Shown here piece by piece: positions 6,279-13,140 of a DNA stretch of 13,799 bases (its first letter is position 1; each line of letters begins with the position of its first letter). Both the position numbers and the translations under genes were made by a program. The DNA is from an uncultured Lachnospiraceae bacterium (GTDB taxonomy: Bacteria > Bacillota > Clostridia > Lachnospirales > Lachnospiraceae), in the NCBI GenBank assembly GCA_947068385.1, contig CAMTBF010000036.1, forward strand, positions 1 to 13,799, given 5' to 3'. The notes below the pieces were generated by a model. That model was not told where the DNA came from. It searched no databases and saw only the letters and a list, made by a program, of their open reading frames with translations.

Positions 6279-8546
6279 ATGGCAAAGAAAGCCTCTGACA
6301 ACATAAAAATATATAAAAACCCGGGCGGGCCGGACATCGGTACGGTCTCCAGGGCCGTGATTGAAAAAGACGGACTTGTCTTCAAGGACATCGACGGAAG
6401 CGGTGAAGTGACGGCGGTGAACGACTGGAGGCTTGCGCCTGAGGAGCGGGCGGCGGCCTATGTGAAGTCGCTTACCGTGAAGGAGAAGATAGCCCAGCTC
6501 TTCGTTTCTGACTGGCGCATGGGAAAATATCCCAAGGCCAGTCCCATGAGCCCGAAGAACGAGAATATAATATTCGATGAGTCGGGCATACTGGATGACG
6601 GGGAGATTCGCAACAAGACCATTTTCGGGGAACAGTATCTGCCCGGCACCACCAAGCTGATCAAGGAGTGGTTCAACAGGCATCTGATCCTACGGGCCAA
6701 CCCCAGGCCGGAGGATCTGGCGGACTGGCTGAACCAGATGCATGCGGTGGCTGAGGAATGCGAGCGTTTCGTGCCGGTGCAGGTCATGTCCAATTCCCGG
6801 AACGAAAATGGGGAAGTGGTCTATGGCATGAACGACGCGTCGGGGGTATTCGCTACCTGGCCGGGCACGCTGGGGATCGCGGCGGCGGTGAAGGGCACCG
6901 GGGACTTAAGCATAGTGGACGAGTTCGCGGACTGCATCCGCAGGGAATGGTATGCCACGGGCCTGCGGAAGGGGTATATGTACATGGCGGACTGTGTGAC
7001 GGATCCCCGCTGGCAGCGCACCTTTGGCACGTTCGGGGAGGAACCGGCGCTGATCGCGGAGATTTTCTCCCGTTTGATTCCCGGCATCCAGGGAAGCGAG
7101 GAGGGGGTCACCAAAGAGGGAGTCTCCGTGACGGTGAAGCATTTCCCCGGGGGAGGCGCCAGGGAGAACGGCTTCGATCCCCATTACGCGGCGGGGCAGT
7201 GGAATGTGTATGCCACGCCGGGCAGCCTGCAGAAGTACCATCTGCCGCCGTTTCTTCCGGCGGTGAAGTACCATGCCGCGTCCATCATGCCCTATTATTC
7301 CAAGCCGGCGGCGGATAAGAGCGCTGTACAGCAGGATGCTTCGGGAAAGGACATCCGACTGGATCCTTACGGGTTTGCGTACAATAAAGTATTCATAGAC
7401 GATATCCTGAGAGGGCAGATGGGCTTTCAGGGATATATCAATTCGGATACGGGCATCATCCACAATATGAGCTGGGGCGTGGAGATGCTGGATGTGCCGG
7501 AGAGGATCGGCTTCGCGGTGACCCAGTCCGGGGTGGACATGATCAGCGGCCTGTTCGACAATGAGGCGGGGATGGAGGCCTATGAGCGCGCCTCCAACGG
7601 CTATTATGACAGCCATGAACTGCCGGAGGGGATTCGGAGGGAGGACGTGGTCCTCACGGACGAGAGCCTGGACAGGGCGGTGGCCCGGACGCTGACGGAG
7701 CTGTTCGCCCAGGGGATGTTCGAGCAGCCCTACGCGGATCCGCAGGAGGCGGCCCGTGTGGTGAACTGTCAGGCAGACTGGGACAAGGCTGCCAGGGTGC
7801 ACCGCCAGAGCGTGGTGCTGTTGAAGAACCAGGATGTGCTTCCCCTGACGGCGGAGAAGCTTTCCGGGAAGAGGGTGTATGCGGAGGCGTTCCACAAGAG
7901 CGCGGAGGCGGGAGAGGCGGCCACGAAGGCCCTGCGGGAGATGCTGGCCGGCATGGAGCCGGGCCTGGAGCTGACGGAGGATCCGGCCCGGGCGGATTAT
8001 GGTATCCTGATGATAAGCCCCTCCTCCGGGGAGTATTTCAATGCCACGCCGGGGTATCTGGAGCTGGACATCTGCGAGGACAAGGAGGTCTGCAACGTGA
8101 CGCCGGAGGGCAGGCCTACATCCGAGACCCACAGGGAGACCACCCTTTCCGGGGCGAACCGCATCCCGGGCATCGCGGCGGCTGTCCACGGGAACGGCGG
8201 GAAGGTGATAGCCAATATCAATATCCCGCTGGCCTGGGAGGTGGGCAATGTAGAGAGGTGCGTGGACGCTTTGACCGTGGGCTTCGATACCTACCCGTCC
8301 GCCACGCTGGATGTGATGTTCGGAAGGTTCTCGCCGGTGGGGAAGCTGCCGATTACGCTGCCTAAGGGAGATGAGGTGCTGGCGGTGAACGGGGATGGCG
8401 TGTGCGTCAGCCCCAATGACGTGCCCGGGTATGACAAGGATCGGTATATGCCGGATGAGATGAAGGATGAGAACGGCAAGGCTTATGCCTATCGGGACAG
8501 CGCAGGGAATTACTACGAGCTGGGATTTGGGCTGGGGTACTGTTAA
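6279..8546 (+). CDS. Glycoside hydrolase family 3 enzyme, large form (beta-glucosidase-like)
   Basis: A 755-residue protein with no signal peptide, so probably cytoplasmic. Residues ~30-50 carry an EF-hand-like loop, DIDGSGEVTAVND (37-49), just before WRLAPEERAA and the GH3 start SLTVKEKIAQLF. The (beta/alpha)8 domain shows DPRWQRTFGTFGEEP (242-256), the conserved Lys-His pair in VKHFPGGG (286-293) and the nucleophile Asp390 in YINSDTG. The C-terminal alpha/beta domain starts near AARVHRQSVVLLKNQDVLPL (504-523) and ends with the Tyr-rich GLGYC tail. Known chemistry: retaining exo-hydrolysis of beta-linked sugars, typically glucosides or xylosides. The GH3 acid/base is poorly conserved and I could not assign it. 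GGAAAGGCGG lies just upstream of the ATG. The gene sits 31 bp after the TM2 gene and 55 bp before GH2, as in one operon. Substrate unresolved. Confidence 0.9.
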   Translation: MAKKASDNIKIYKNPGGPDIGTVSRAVIEKDGLVFKDIDGSGEVTAVNDWRLAPEERAAAYVKSLTVKEKIAQLFVSDWRMGKYPKASPMSPKNENIIFDESGILDDGEIRNKTIFGEQYLPGTTKLIKEWFNRHLILRANPRPEDLADWLNQMHAVAEECERFVPVQVMSNSRNENGEVVYGMNDASGVFATWPGTLGIAAAVKGTGDLSIVDEFADCIRREWYATGLRKGYMYMADCVTDPRWQRTFGTFGEEPALIAEIFSRLIPGIQGSEEGVTKEGVSVTVKHFPGGGARENGFDPHYAAGQWNVYATPGSLQKYHLPPFLPAVKYHAASIMPYYSKPAADKSAVQQDASGKDIRLDPYGFAYNKVFIDDILRGQMGFQGYINSDTGIIHNMSWGVEMLDVPERIGFAVTQSGVDMISGLFDNEAGMEAYERASNGYYDSHELPEGIRREDVVLTDESLDRAVARTLTELFAQGMFEQPYADPQEAARVVNCQADWDKAARVHRQSVVLLKNQDVLPLTAEKLSGKRVYAEAFHKSAEAGEAATKALREMLAGMEPGLELTEDPARADYGILMISPSSGEYFNATPGYLELDICEDKEVCNVTPEGRPTSETHRETTLSGANRIPGIAAAVHGNGGKVIANINIPLAWEVGNVERCVDALTVGFDTYPSATLDVMFGRFSPVGKLPITLPKGDEVLAVNGDGVCVSPNDVPGYDKDRYMPDEMKDENGKAYAYRDSAGNYYELGFGLGYC

Positions 8547-8601
8547 GACAGGCAGATGCCAGAGATTGCATATAGAAGAGAATAAATTCAGGAGGTGCGT
8601 T

Positions 8602-10869
8602 ATGCGGAAAGTAATCAATTTGAATCAGGGCTGGCGGTTCATCCGGGAGGATGCGGGCCTGCCGGAGACATTGCCCCTGCAGTGGCCGGCAGTGGATCTC
8701 CCCCATACCTGGAACGCGGTGGACGGCCATGACGGAAACGGGTCGTATTATCGGGGCAGATGCTGGTACGCGAAAAGCTTCGAGACCCCCAGGCAGCCCC
8801 TGAGCGGCGGCAGGGTCTATGTGGAGATCCTGGCGGCAGGGCAGCAGGCCACCGTGTACGTGAACGGTAAGGAGGTCACCTACCATGAGGGAGGCTATTC
8901 CACGTTCCGGGCGGATGTGACGGATCTGTGCAAAGAGGAGGGGGAGAATCTCCTGGTAGTGGCCTGCAGCAATGAGAACAAGAGCAGCGTCTACCCTCAG
9001 GCGGCGGACTTCACCTTTTACGGCGGACTGTACAGAGGGGTGAACCTGATCAGCGTGCCGACTGCCCATTTCGACCTGGATTATTATGGAGGCCCCGGCC
9101 TGCAGGTGACGGCTAAGCCCTGCGAGGACGGCGGAGCTGCCTTTGAGCTGGTCTCCTGGGTGGCGAATGGAGACGAGAACTTCACGGTGCTGTATTCTGT
9201 TCAGAATGAGGACGGGGAAGAGGTGGCTTCCGCGGTGAGGCCTGCGGATCAGACTAGGGTGACTGTCTATGTGCCGGATGCGGAGAAATGGAATATCGAC
9301 GATCCCTGCCTGTACACGGTGACGGCCACTTTGCAGAGACGCAATGAAGCCTATGACGAGGTGTCGGTGAGGGCAGGGGTGAGGAGCTTCTCCTGCGATT
9401 CGGAGAAGGGCTTCTGCATCAATGGCGCCTGGACGCCTCTGCGGGGCGTGAGCCGCCATCAGGATCAGATGTACAAGGGCAATGCCCTCACCAGGGAGGA
9501 GCATTACAACGATGCCTGGCTGATCAAGGAGCTGGGGGCAAACACCATCCGTCTGGCCCATTATCAGCATTCCCAGGATTTCTATGATGCCTGCGACGAA
9601 TTGGGCTTTATCGTGTGGGCGGAGATTCCTTTCATCAGCGTGATGAATCAGGATCCTGCGGCGCACCAGAACTGCATCAGCCAGATGAAGGAGCTGATCA
9701 TCCAGAACTACAACCATCCGTCCATCTGCTTCTGGGGCGTGTCCAATGAGATCCTGATCGGGGGCATTTCCGACCAGCTGGTGGAGAACCATAAGGAGCT
9801 GAACGCCCTGTGCAAGGAGCTTGACCCTACCCGCCTGACCACCATCGCCCATGTGTCCATGACGCCCATCGATGGCCCCATGCATGGGTTGACGGATGTG
9901 GAGAGCTACAATCACTATTTCGGCTGGTACGGCGGCAAGATGGAGGACAATGGGCCCTGGCTGGATCACTTCCATGAGGTGCACCCGGAAATCTGTCTGG
10001 GCGTGTCCGAGTATGGCTGTGAGGGCATCATCACCTACCACGGCCCGAACCCGGCCTGCAAGGACTACAGCGAGGAGTATCAGGCGCTGTATCATGAGCA
10101 TATGGCGAAGGTGCTGGACGAGCGTCCCTGGATATGGTCCAGCCATGTGTGGAACATGTTCGACTTCGGCTGCGCGGCCCGCAATGAGGGCGGTGTGGCA
10201 GGCAGGAACAACAAGGGCCTGATGACCATGGACAGGAAGACCAAGAAGGACAGCTACTATGTCTATCAGGCATACTGGAGCCAGGAGCCTATGATTCATC
10301 TCTGCGGCAGGCGCTATGCCCAGAGGGCAGGGGAGACCACCCAGATCAAGGTATATTCCAACCAGCCGTCCGTGACGCTGTACCTGAACGGAAAGCCGGT
10401 AGGGGTGCAGAACGGCAGCAGGGTCTTTGCCTTCGAGGTCGCGCTGGAGGAGGGCTTCAATATCGTGACCGCCGTGGCGGGCGATCTGAAGGACAGCATG
10501 ACGCTGGAGAAGGTAGACAAGGAACCGTCCATTTATGTGCTGCCTGAAGTGAACGAGCGGGCGGAGGGCGTGGCCAACTGGTTCAAGCTGGCGGGAGACC
10601 TTGACCTGAAGGCCCCCATGGAGTTCCCGGAGGGCATGTACAGCGTCAGGGATACCATGGAGGAGCTCGCCAGGTGCCCGGAGGCTCTGGAGATAGTGAC
10701 CACAGCCGTGAAGCTGGCCACGAATTTCGATGTGGCGCCCGGTACGGGGATGTGGGACATGATGAAGTCCATGACCCCTGAGAGGATGTGCGGCATGGCC
10801 GGTTCCGCAATGCCGGAGGGCTTTGTGGAGAGCCTGAACGCGAAGCTGATCAAGATCGCAAGGAAGTAA
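8602..10869 (+). CDS. Glycoside hydrolase family 2 enzyme (beta-glucuronidase or beta-galactosidase) with C-terminal extension
   Basis: A 755-residue protein without signal peptide. The ATG at 8602 is preceded by AGGAGGTG (8590-8597); an in-frame ATG at 8467 lies inside the GH3 gene and is rejected. Domain order: N-terminal sugar-binding jelly-roll (~1-155, with DLPHTWNAVDG and FYGGLYRGV), immunoglobulin-like domain (~165-265), TIM barrel (~270-565). The acid/base is Glu383 in WGVSNE and the nucleophile Glu470 in GVSEYG. GRNNKGLMTMDRK (534-546) places an Asn-x-Lys (536-538) where E. coli beta-glucuronidase has the pair that contacts the glucuronate carboxylate; some beta-galactosidases carry similar N-x-K/R-G, so this is suggestive only. 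Residues ~585-640 look like a further beta-sandwich, and ~641-755 are an extra predominantly helical segment. It lies 55 bp after GH3 with no terminator between. Confidence 0.9.
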   Translation: MRKVINLNQGWRFIREDAGLPETLPLQWPAVDLPHTWNAVDGHDGNGSYYRGRCWYAKSFETPRQPLSGGRVYVEILAAGQQATVYVNGKEVTYHEGGYSTFRADVTDLCKEEGENLLVVACSNENKSSVYPQAADFTFYGGLYRGVNLISVPTAHFDLDYYGGPGLQVTAKPCEDGGAAFELVSWVANGDENFTVLYSVQNEDGEEVASAVRPADQTRVTVYVPDAEKWNIDDPCLYTVTATLQRRNEAYDEVSVRAGVRSFSCDSEKGFCINGAWTPLRGVSRHQDQMYKGNALTREEHYNDAWLIKELGANTIRLAHYQHSQDFYDACDELGFIVWAEIPFISVMNQDPAAHQNCISQMKELIIQNYNHPSICFWGVSNEILIGGISDQLVENHKELNALCKELDPTRLTTIAHVSMTPIDGPMHGLTDVESYNHYFGWYGGKMEDNGPWLDHFHEVHPEICLGVSEYGCEGIITYHGPNPACKDYSEEYQALYHEHMAKVLDERPWIWSSHVWNMFDFGCAARNEGGVAGRNNKGLMTMDRKTKKDSYYVYQAYWSQEPMIHLCGRRYAQRAGETTQIKVYSNQPSVTLYLNGKPVGVQNGSRVFAFEVALEEGFNIVTAVAGDLKDSMTLEKVDKEPSIYVLPEVNERAEGVANWFKLAGDLDLKAPMEFPEGMYSVRDTMEELARCPEALEIVTTAVKLATNFDVAPGTGMWDMMKSMTPERMCGMAGSAMPEGFVESLNAKLIKIARK

Positions 10870-10897
10870 AGGCTGTGCGCAGGGCCTGGAGCGGAAA

Positions 10898-10938
10898 ACA
10901 GGATTCAATCCCCGCAGCCAGATTGCGGGGATTCCTGT
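10898..10938 (+). terminator. Stable hairpin between GH2 and the second GH3
   Basis: Inner stem AATCCCCGCA (10907-10916) pairs with TGCGGGGATT (10924-10933) around a 7-base loop. Outer ACAGG (10898-10902) pairs with CCTGT (10934-10938) across a four-base bulge (ATTC). No T-tract follows, so it is not a standard intrinsic terminator; a processing or mRNA-stabilising hairpin is more likely. The 7-bp core CCCCGCA/TGCGGGG is the same as in the hairpin after the symporter. Confidence 0.5.
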
Positions 10939-10998
10939 GGCGCAGCCCGGAATAGCCGGAAAATAAAAATGCAAGGATAGAAAGGAGAAGACGAGGTT

Positions 10999-12774
10999 AT
11001 GGTCAATATGAAAGCGAATCCCTTTTATCTGTCCGACGAGGACTGTAAATGGGTGGAGGATACCATTGCGGGGATGAGCCTGGATGAGAAGATAGGGCAG
11101 CTGTTCTTCAACATGGGTTCCAGCAGGGACGAGGAGTACCTGAAGATGACGGTGGACAAGTACCACATCGGCGGCATCCGGTATAATCCCGCCACGGCGG
11201 CGGAGGTCCATGAGCAGAACCGCATCCTCCAGGAGAACAGCAGGATTCCCCTGATCATCGCCTGCAACACGGAGAACGGCGGGGACGGGGCCTGCGTGGA
11301 CGGCACCACCATCGGCAGCCAGACCAAGATAGGAGCTACCCGCAATGTGCAGTATGCCTACAACCTGGGGTATATGTCCAATAAGGAGGCCGCGGCGATT
11401 GGCTGTAACCTTTCCTTTGCACCGGTGAGCGATATCCTTTACAACTGGGAGAATCCGGTGATTGGCCTGCGGACTTATGGAAATGATGTGGACAGGGTAG
11501 TGGAGATGACTAAGGCCTATATGGACGGGGCACATGCAAATCCGGGCTTCTGCTGCGCGGCCAAGCATTTCCCTGGGGACGGGCTGGATTTCAGGGATCA
11601 GCATGTGGCCAACAGTGTGAATGATTACAGCTGTGAGGAGTGGGATGCTACTTTTGGGAAGGTGTACCAGAACCTTATCGACAATGGTCTGGAGGCTATT
11701 ATGGCAGGGCATATCATGCAGCCTGCTTATACGAGGCATTTCAATCCGGAGATTGCGGATGACGATATCATGCCTGCTACGCTTTCTCCTGAGCTGATTA
11801 CGGATTTGCTGCGCGGGAAGCTGGGCTTCAACGGTATGGTGCTGACGGACGCTTCCCACATGGTAGGGCTGACCTGCCGGATGAAGCGCAGGGATTTGAT
11901 GCCTGCTGCCATTGCTGCTGGTATTGATATGTTCCTGTTCTTTAATGATATGGACGAGGACTTCGAGGCTATGAAGCAGGGGTATCTGGATGGCAGGATC
12001 ACGGAGGAGCGGCTGAGCGATGCGCTGCACCGTATTTTGGCTTTGAAGGCTCATATGGGGCTGCATAGGAAGGCGAAGACGGAGTTAGTGCCGCCTAAGT
12101 CCCAGATGGCGGAAGTGGTGGGCTGCGAGGAGCACAAGGCCATGCAGAGGGAGATTTCCGACAAGGCTGTCACTTTGGTGAAATATAAGGACAAGGATGT
12201 GCTGCCTTTGACGCCAGAGAAATATAAGAGGATTATGATTGTCTATGTGAAGGGGCTGGAGGCGCCGGGGTTGGGTGCTTTGATGAATAAGAATAAGGTG
12301 TCTCCTGCGGAGAAGCTGAAGGGCAGGCTGGAGGCAAAGGGCTTTGAGGTATTTATCTATGAAAGCCCTATCCAGAAGCTGTTGAAGGAGGCACAGGAGG
12401 GCGGGAAGCCGAATATCAATCTGTATTTTGCCGGTAAGGACACTATCAGGGATTTCGTGGCGAAGCAGGATTTGATTATCACTATGGTGGACATCGCCGG
12501 TGGGTTCCAGCCGGTGGCGCGGCCTGCTTTCGGCATGACTAAGGGCGGCGGGGAGATTCCCTGGTATGTGCATGAGCTTCCGGTGATCGTTGTTGGGACG
12601 AAGCAGCCTTTTGTGCTGGCGGATATTCCACAGGCGCGGACTTATATCAATACTTATGATAGCTTGGATAGTACTTTTGATTCGCTGGTGGAGAAGCTGA
12701 TGGTAGGTGCGGAGGCTTTTGTGGGGCAGGATCCGGTGGATTCTTATTGTGGGGTTTGGGATACTAGGTTGTAA
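10999..12774 (+). CDS. Glycoside hydrolase family 3 enzyme, NagZ-like active-site layout
   Basis: A 591-residue protein without signal peptide, beginning almost at the barrel (MSLDEKIGQLFFNMG, 26-40) and so shorter than the upstream GH3. The Lys-His pair is at 189-190 in KHFPGDGLDFRDQH (189-202), where Asp200-x-His202 aligns without gaps with the catalytic Asp-x-His dyad of NagZ beta-N-acetylglucosaminidases (KHFPGHGDTDVDSH); the usual second His is Asp194 here. The nucleophile is Asp284 in MVLTDASHM. Residues ~372-591 form a C-terminal alpha/beta domain (IMIVYV, DLIITMVDIAGG, LPVIVVGTKQP), longer than single-domain NagZ. Predicted role: retaining exo-hydrolase or phosphorolytic GH3 on a beta-linked, perhaps N-acetylated, sugar. 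AAAGGAG lies 11 bases before the ATG at 10999; an ATG at 11008 is a possible alternative. The last ~1.1 kb uses many more T-ending codons than the start of the gene. Confidence 0.88.
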   Translation: MVNMKANPFYLSDEDCKWVEDTIAGMSLDEKIGQLFFNMGSSRDEEYLKMTVDKYHIGGIRYNPATAAEVHEQNRILQENSRIPLIIACNTENGGDGACVDGTTIGSQTKIGATRNVQYAYNLGYMSNKEAAAIGCNLSFAPVSDILYNWENPVIGLRTYGNDVDRVVEMTKAYMDGAHANPGFCCAAKHFPGDGLDFRDQHVANSVNDYSCEEWDATFGKVYQNLIDNGLEAIMAGHIMQPAYTRHFNPEIADDDIMPATLSPELITDLLRGKLGFNGMVLTDASHMVGLTCRMKRRDLMPAAIAAGIDMFLFFNDMDEDFEAMKQGYLDGRITEERLSDALHRILALKAHMGLHRKAKTELVPPKSQMAEVVGCEEHKAMQREISDKAVTLVKYKDKDVLPLTPEKYKRIMIVYVKGLEAPGLGALMNKNKVSPAEKLKGRLEAKGFEVFIYESPIQKLLKEAQEGGKPNINLYFAGKDTIRDFVAKQDLIITMVDIAGGFQPVARPAFGMTKGGGEIPWYVHELPVIVVGTKQPFVLADIPQARTYINTYDSLDSTFDSLVEKLMVGAEAFVGQDPVDSYCGVWDTRL

Positions 12775-12819
12775 AAGATTTAGCCTGATGAAGGTTTTTG
12801 GTGGGTTGCGGCGGGGGAC

Positions 12820-12993
12820 GGCGGATGGGGGCGGGGAGCCTTTGCTCGGCAGGAGCAACGCTCCGACGAACTAACTGCTAACTGCGACTAGGACACGAAA
12901 GTACCGTGTCCAAGTCTCCGTAAGCAGTGGATTTCGCCTCCGCTAAGGGCGCTCCTTGGGTGCTCTCACAAAGTCTCCCCGCCCCCATCCGCC
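12820..12993. repeat. 174-bp element with 25-bp terminal inverted repeats and nested hairpins
   Basis: The outer arms, 12820-12844 (starting GGCGGATGGGGGCGGGGA) and 12969-12993, are complementary at 24 of 25 positions. Inside are GGAGC-AAC-GCTCC (12852-12864), an outer ACTGCT/AGCAGT pair (12874-12879 with 12923-12928) and, within it, GACT-A-GGACACG (12886-12897) pairing with CGTGTCC-A-AGTC (12905-12916). So the whole element can fold as one nested structure on either strand. It lies between the second GH3 and uxuA, and nothing in it is convincingly coding. No U-tract follows, so it is not a standard terminator. It could be a MITE-like or REP-like repeat, or a structured RNA; no target-site duplication is evident. 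Confidence 0.75.
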
Positions 12994-12997
12994 TGGT

Positions 12998-13009
12998 ATT
13001 CCGCGGAAT
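12998..13009. repeat. Perfect 12-bp palindrome ATTCCGCGGAAT
   Basis: A short perfect palindrome just outside the right end of the 174-bp element and 38 bp before the predicted uxuA -35 box. It could be an operator or the junction left by insertion of the element. No known consensus was recognised. Confidence 0.35.
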
Positions 13010-13046
13010 GGTTAAGGAAAAATACGGAAAATTTGAGAGAGAATGC

Positions 13047-13075
13047 TTGCAAAAGCTGAAAAATGGTATTAAAAT
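13047..13075 (+). promoter_or_regulatory. Predicted sigma-A promoter of uxuA
   Basis: TTGCAA (13047-13052), a 17-bp spacer and TAAAAT (13070-13075) give 4 and 5 of 6 matches with ideal spacing in an A-rich stretch. The predicted start is at about 13082, leaving a leader of roughly 60 bases before the uxuA ATG. This makes uxuA an independent unit and not simply the last gene of the glycosidase operon. Confidence 0.6.
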
Positions 13076-13081
13076 AGGGAA

Positions 13082-13095
13082 TGTAAGCGCTTACA
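13082..13095. promoter_or_regulatory. cre box (CcpA / LacI-family operator) TGTAAGCGCTTACA
   Basis: A perfect 14-bp palindrome that fits the cre consensus TGWAANCGNTNWCA throughout. It starts at the predicted transcription start of uxuA, where CcpA binding represses genes by blocking initiation or elongation. A local LacI/GntR-type uronate regulator with a similar palindrome is an alternative reader. Confidence 0.75.
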
Positions 13096-13140
13096 ATGCG
13101 CTGTTGCAGAAAATTTGAGAAGATAGGAGGGGTTTGGTTT

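Noticed and set aside
4898..6391. Long minus-strand open frame across the symporter and TM2 genes
   Set aside because: It crosses the strong hairpin at 5698-5723 and two well-supported plus-strand genes, and shows no recognisable domain.
8467..8601. Longer GH2 start overlapping the end of GH3
   Set aside because: AGGAGGTG lies just before 8602, and residues from there match the normal GH2 N-terminus (INLNQGWRF).
6906..8618. 570-codon minus-strand open frame opposite the large GH3
   Set aside because: Low-complexity His/Arg/Leu-rich product, no motif, and it opposes a well-supported GH3 gene.
10934..10998. Separate promoter for the second GH3
   Set aside because: The A-rich AATAAAAAT has no acceptable -35 box at 16-18 bp.
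8407..12066. A 1219-codon open frame on the minus strand, antisense to GH2 and the second GH3
   Set aside because: Its product is rich in His, Arg, Leu and Pro without domain motifs, which is what the complement of GC-rich codons gives; the plus-strand genes have clear catalytic motifs and ribosome binding sites.
12780..13010. Complete insertion sequence around the terminal inverted repeats
   Set aside because: The interior is only 124 bp with no transposase fragment, and the bases outside the arms show no target-site duplication; a non-autonomous element remains possible.
12927..13118. 63-codon plus-strand open frame between the second GH3 and uxuA
   Set aside because: It starts within the 174-bp inverted-repeat element, runs across the uxuA promoter and cre box, and has no ribosome binding site.
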